Assembly: GCA_014239715.1 (NCBI GenBank)
Contig: JAAZYJ010000389.1
Span: 1 to 9,239, forward strand
Direction of reading: 5' to 3'
Source of the DNA: Flavobacteriales bacterium
Lineage (GTDB): Bacteria > Bacteroidota > Bacteroidia > Flavobacteriales > Parvicellaceae
DNA length: 9,239 bases
The translations under genes and the position numbers were made by a program. This document shows positions 7,340 to 9,239 of the stretch, one piece after another; within the stretch, counting starts at the first letter, position 1; every line of letters begins with the position of its first letter. The notes beneath the pieces are model-generated. The model did no database searches. It saw nothing but the letters and a program-made list of their open reading frames with translations, and had not been told where the DNA came from.

Positions 7340-7903
7340 CTAATTAACAACAAGCTCTCCTAAAAACGTAAGAGTCAATAAGGCAGATGTTAATGCCAGA
7401 ATAAGGAATTGTTGCTTAAACCCAAAAGGAAGTTCAAACTTTTTACCATTCAACAACAAGGTGATCAATGAAACTACTAGCAACCCCGACATAGGAATCA
7501 TCAATATTTCAGGAGCATACCAATAGATCATAATGGCTAAGCTCAACAATATGAAAGCACACAATGGAAGCCAAAAGAATTTTTCCCAGACAAATCTTTC
7601 CCTGATGCTGGCATAGAGGAATATAGGAGCTGAGCTGGACCCCAGAAGGTAAAGCCAGAAATATTCTGACCCGAACAATACTTCTAACAGTGGAGGGAAT
7701 AGTATCAGCGGAAACAACAGAAAAAATGCACTGACCAGCTTTCCAAAATTCTTAACAAAGAAAACCACGCATAATGTAGGCACCAACACTACGATAACCG
7801 GATATGGCAGCAGTAACCCATATTTTCCTTCAAAGAGATAAAGTAAACCATAGACTAAATACGTTAAAAAAAGAATGGCCGTTATCTTTGCGTCTCTCTC
7901 CAA
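7340..7903 (-). CDS. Multi-pass integral membrane protein of unknown function
   Basis: A 187-aa, very hydrophobic protein with six or seven likely membrane spans (roughly residues 7-24, 30-51, 55-73, 80-99, 108-128, 130-151 and 166-185) and short charged loops such as RERFVWEK (101-108). I do not recognise the family. The start is TTG at 7903-7901, giving MERDAKITAILFL; upstream codons in the frame reach a TGA at 7933-7931 without any ATG, so TTG is the best available start unless there is a sequence error. An out-of-frame ATG at 7914-7912 opens a 10-codon frame that overlaps this start. The gene lies 58 bases before the DUF218 lipoprotein gene on the same strand. Length, composition and lack of internal stops support a real gene; function is unknown. 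Confidence 0.68.
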   Translation of the reverse strand: MERDAKITAILFLTYLVYGLLYLFEGKYGLLLPYPVIVVLVPTLCVVFFVKNFGKLVSAFFLLFPLILFPPLLEVLFGSEYFWLYLLGSSSAPIFLYASIRERFVWEKFFWLPLCAFILLSLAIMIYWYAPEILMIPMSGLLVVSLITLLLNGKKFELPFGFKQQFLILALTSALLTLTFLGELVVN

Positions 7904-8045
7904 TTTGAATTCATAAAAGTAGCTGTAAAATCAAAACCGATCACACTACACCTGAAGAATGTGCAATGCATGAACTGGAGACGAATGATTTACGAATCAA
8001 TAGTTAAGATTGTTGAGAAAAGAATAAAAAAATAATAGTTATCAA

Positions 8046-8057
8046 CAATATATATTG
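8046..8057. repeat. Perfect 12-bp AT-rich palindrome
   Basis: CAATATATATTG is its own reverse complement. It lies about 65 bases upstream of the candidate sRNA promoter and about 140 bases upstream of the minus-strand membrane protein gene. It could be a regulator site or simply a low-complexity AT palindrome; nothing else in the window repeats it. Confidence 0.3.
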
Positions 8058-8120
8058 CTATATTCCAACTGGTTAAGCTATATCACAATGTTAAATTTGT
8101 GTTAAAGTTAATTACCAGCT

Positions 8121-8146
8121 GTAACATTTTTGACATTCTACGTTTA
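8121..8146 (+). promoter_or_regulatory. ECF-sigma-like promoter for the candidate small RNA
   Basis: GTAAC (8121-8125) followed after 15 bases by CGTTTA (8141-8146) resembles the -35 (GTAAC/GGAAC type) and -10 (CGT-type) elements used by ECF sigma factors. The same -10 region also reads TACGTTTA (8139-8146), seven of eight matches to the housekeeping Bacteroidetes -7 box TAnnTTTG, though without a TTTG at the proper -33 distance. Either reading places the transcription start near 8152, at the base of a strong hairpin. Confidence 0.42.
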
Positions 8147-8151
8147 TAAAA

Positions 8152-8226
8152 AGGTAACTGGTGTTTGAAACTAGTTATCTGTAAGGTGGGGGGAGCCGTT
8201 CCGAAAGGAACGGCTTCTTATTTTAT
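8152..8226 (+). ncRNA. Candidate small regulatory RNA of about 75 nt
   Basis: The stretch has three parts. First is a 10-bp hairpin GGTAACTGGT / ACTAGTTATC with loop GTTTGAA (8153-8179, all positions paired counting two G-U pairs). Second is a purine-rich linker TGTAAGGTGGGGGG (8180-8193) that could act as an exposed seed, although some of its Gs may extend the following stem. Third is a perfect intrinsic terminator. A promoter-like sequence sits immediately upstream. No plus-strand protein gene precedes the terminator: the neighbour to the left is on the minus strand and the longest small frame seen there is 21 codons (7970-8035). It does not match an RNA family I can name from memory. Confidence 0.5.
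8194..8226 (+). terminator. Strong intrinsic terminator, plus-strand orientation
   Basis: AGCCGTTCC (8194-8202) and GGAACGGCT (8207-8215) form a perfect 9-bp stem closed by a GAAA tetraloop and followed by TCTTATTTTAT. On the minus strand the stem is followed by a C run (CCCCCC), not T, so it acts on plus-strand transcripts and not on the flanking minus-strand genes. Confidence 0.85.
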
Positions 8227-8262
8227 CTGAGACCCCGTTTTCACTGCCATTGAGACCTGCTC

Positions 8263-8673
8263 CTATTGTTCCTGATTCTTTCCTTTCAGGATGCTGGCTA
8301 CTGAAATAAACAGCACTCCCACCAACCAAGCCCAAAAACCGATCAATAATGTTGATGAGTCTTCAATTCTGAATAACCAATACAAACCGGATGTCATAGC
8401 TTGTGCGGCAACAAAAAACGTCAATATCCTACTCTCATTCTTACGCCAGTATCTGATAAAAAGAAAAACTACCCAAACATTGGTAAGGATCATGAAGACA
8501 AATTCAAAATACTCCATCCCACTGTCCACATAAAACAGCATGCTTAAATTCAATAAGAATGCATAAAACCCATTCAGCTCAATATCAGAAGTAATATGAA
8601 CAGCAGGGATAAAAAATGAGGAAAGGAACAAGCCCATTCCAAATAAGACCAAGAATTTTGACAATAGTTTCAT
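8263..8673 (-). CDS. Small multi-pass membrane protein of unknown function, coupled to HMG-CoA lyase
   Basis: A 136-aa protein starting at ATG 8673-8671, with four to five hydrophobic segments (about residues 5-25, 34-50, 56-74, 83-101 and 108-129) and a polar, charged tail KGKNQEQ. I do not recognise the family; no catalytic motif is visible. The ATG overlaps the TGA of the HMG-CoA lyase gene as ATGA, so the two are almost certainly co-transcribed and translationally coupled. The context does not reveal a metabolic role, since a small hydrophobic protein next to a leucine-degradation enzyme could be incidental. About 36 bases after its stop lies the plus-strand terminator described separately; no terminator in its own direction was seen. 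Confidence 0.75.
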   Translation of the reverse strand: MKLLSKFLVLFGMGLFLSSFFIPAVHITSDIELNGFYAFLLNLSMLFYVDSGMEYFEFVFMILTNVWVVFLFIRYWRKNESRILTFFVAAQAMTSGLYWLFRIEDSSTLLIGFWAWLVGVLFISVASILKGKNQEQ

Positions 8674-9239
8674 GATATCGGGAACACTTTAGACGAATTT
8701 TTCATAGCAATGTCAAACATAGAAAAGTCAAAAGAATCTGTCAGGTTTTTATCTTTTAAATATAACAGCAATTTTTCAGTAGGCATATTTCCGGTCAGCT
8801 CATCCTTTGCCATAGGACATCCTCCATATCCTTTAATGGCAGCATCAAATCTCCTACAACCAGCTTTAAAAGCAGCATCCACTTTTTCTTCCCATGCCTG
8901 AGGCGTAGTATGAAGATGTGCTCCGAACTCTACCTGAGGAAACTCCGGGATCAATTTTTCAAACAGAAATCGAATGTTATCCCGATTGGAAGTGCCGATC
9001 GTATCGCTTAAGGACAGGATCTTTATGCCCAGCTCGTTCAGTAATTTCTCCGCCCAGTGAGCAACAATATAAGTGCTCCATTCATCACCATAAGGATTGC
9101 CGAAAGCCATCGAAAAATAGGTGACCAGTTTTTTATTGTTTTTGAAACAAATTTCTCTTACAGCAGATAATCTTCTGAACGATTCACTTATGGTAGAGTT
9201 GATGTTGCGTTTTTGAAATGTCTCTGAAATTGAAAAAGG
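8670..9239 (-). CDS. Hydroxymethylglutaryl-CoA lyase, C-terminal part (partial at right edge)
   Basis: The frame is open to the right edge, so 189 codons of the C-terminal part are present and the N-terminus, including the first barrel strands, is missing. The enzyme cleaves HMG-CoA to acetyl-CoA and acetoacetate, the last step of leucine breakdown, in the cytoplasm. Visible family features are SISETFQKRNINSTI near the edge, SMAFGNPYGD, LSDTIG, the metal-binding histidines in GAHLHT, and RFDAAIKGYGGCPMA with the conserved active-site-loop cysteine, followed by ELTGNMPTE. An internal Met at 9110 is not the start, because conserved sequence precedes it. Its stop overlaps the ATG of the next membrane protein gene as ATGA. 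The family assignment is secure; the related HMGL-like citramalate/isopropylmalate synthases lack this GGCP loop. Confidence 0.92.
   Translation of the reverse strand, partial: PFSISETFQKRNINSTISESFRRLSAVREICFKNNKKLVTYFSMAFGNPYGDEWSTYIVAHWAEKLLNELGIKILSLSDTIGTSNRDNIRFLFEKLIPEFPQVEFGAHLHTTPQAWEEKVDAAFKAGCRRFDAAIKGYGGCPMAKDELTGNMPTEKLLLYLKDKNLTDSFDFSMFDIAMKNSSKVFPIS

Noticed and set aside
8185..8195. G-rich tract considered as a G-quadruplex.
   Set aside because: It has one GG and one run of six G with too few separated tracts to form an intramolecular quadruplex.
8291..8533. Plus-strand 80-codon frame opposite the small membrane protein.
   Set aside because: Polar shadow sequence of a hydrophobic minus-strand gene, with no start context; it also lies beyond the orphan terminator.

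Overview
The window looks like a piece of a Bacteroidota chromosome, most likely an aquatic member of the Flavobacteriales. Three proteins end in a type IX secretion (T9SS) type A sorting domain, signal peptides are of the '...NAQ' kind, start sites are A-rich without strong Shine-Dalgarno sequences, and base composition is moderate. No rRNA, tRNA, insertion sequence, CRISPR array or obvious foreign island was seen.

Left half (1-4425, minus strand): a cobalamin (B12) acquisition operon read from right to left. It starts with a class-I type cobalamin riboswitch (about 4243-4408) whose B12 box, P4, P5 and downstream P13-like hairpin can be read directly. It continues with a secreted DUF4465 protein carrying a T9SS tail, a second surface beta-sandwich-like protein with a T9SS tail, a BtuB-like TonB-dependent receptor, and the first 71 codons of a BtuG-like DUF5074/YncE lipoprotein that runs off the left edge. 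The three junctions are 4-base stop/start overlaps (TTGA, ATGA, TTGA), two of them with TTG starts. The inferred job is capture of corrinoids at the cell surface and TonB-driven import across the outer membrane, repressed by B12 through the leader RNA.

Middle (4426-6612): a divergent intergenic region with a plausible Bacteroidetes promoter, then a large plus-strand gene for a secreted glycine-rich protein with a conserved C-terminal module and a T9SS tail. A short inverted repeat lies between it and the convergent downstream gene.

Right half (6613-9239, minus strand): a DUF218/YdcF-family lipoprotein; a hydrophobic multi-pass membrane protein with a probable TTG start; a 359-bp intergenic region; a small 4-5 TM membrane protein; and, overlapping its start by 4 bases, the C-terminal part of an HMG-CoA lyase cut by the right edge. 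The 359-bp gap is the most interesting non-coding stretch. It holds a perfect intrinsic terminator pointing in the plus direction although no plus-strand gene precedes it. Just before the terminator is a 10-bp hairpin, and before that a sequence resembling an ECF-sigma promoter. Together these suggest an undescribed small RNA of about 75 nt.
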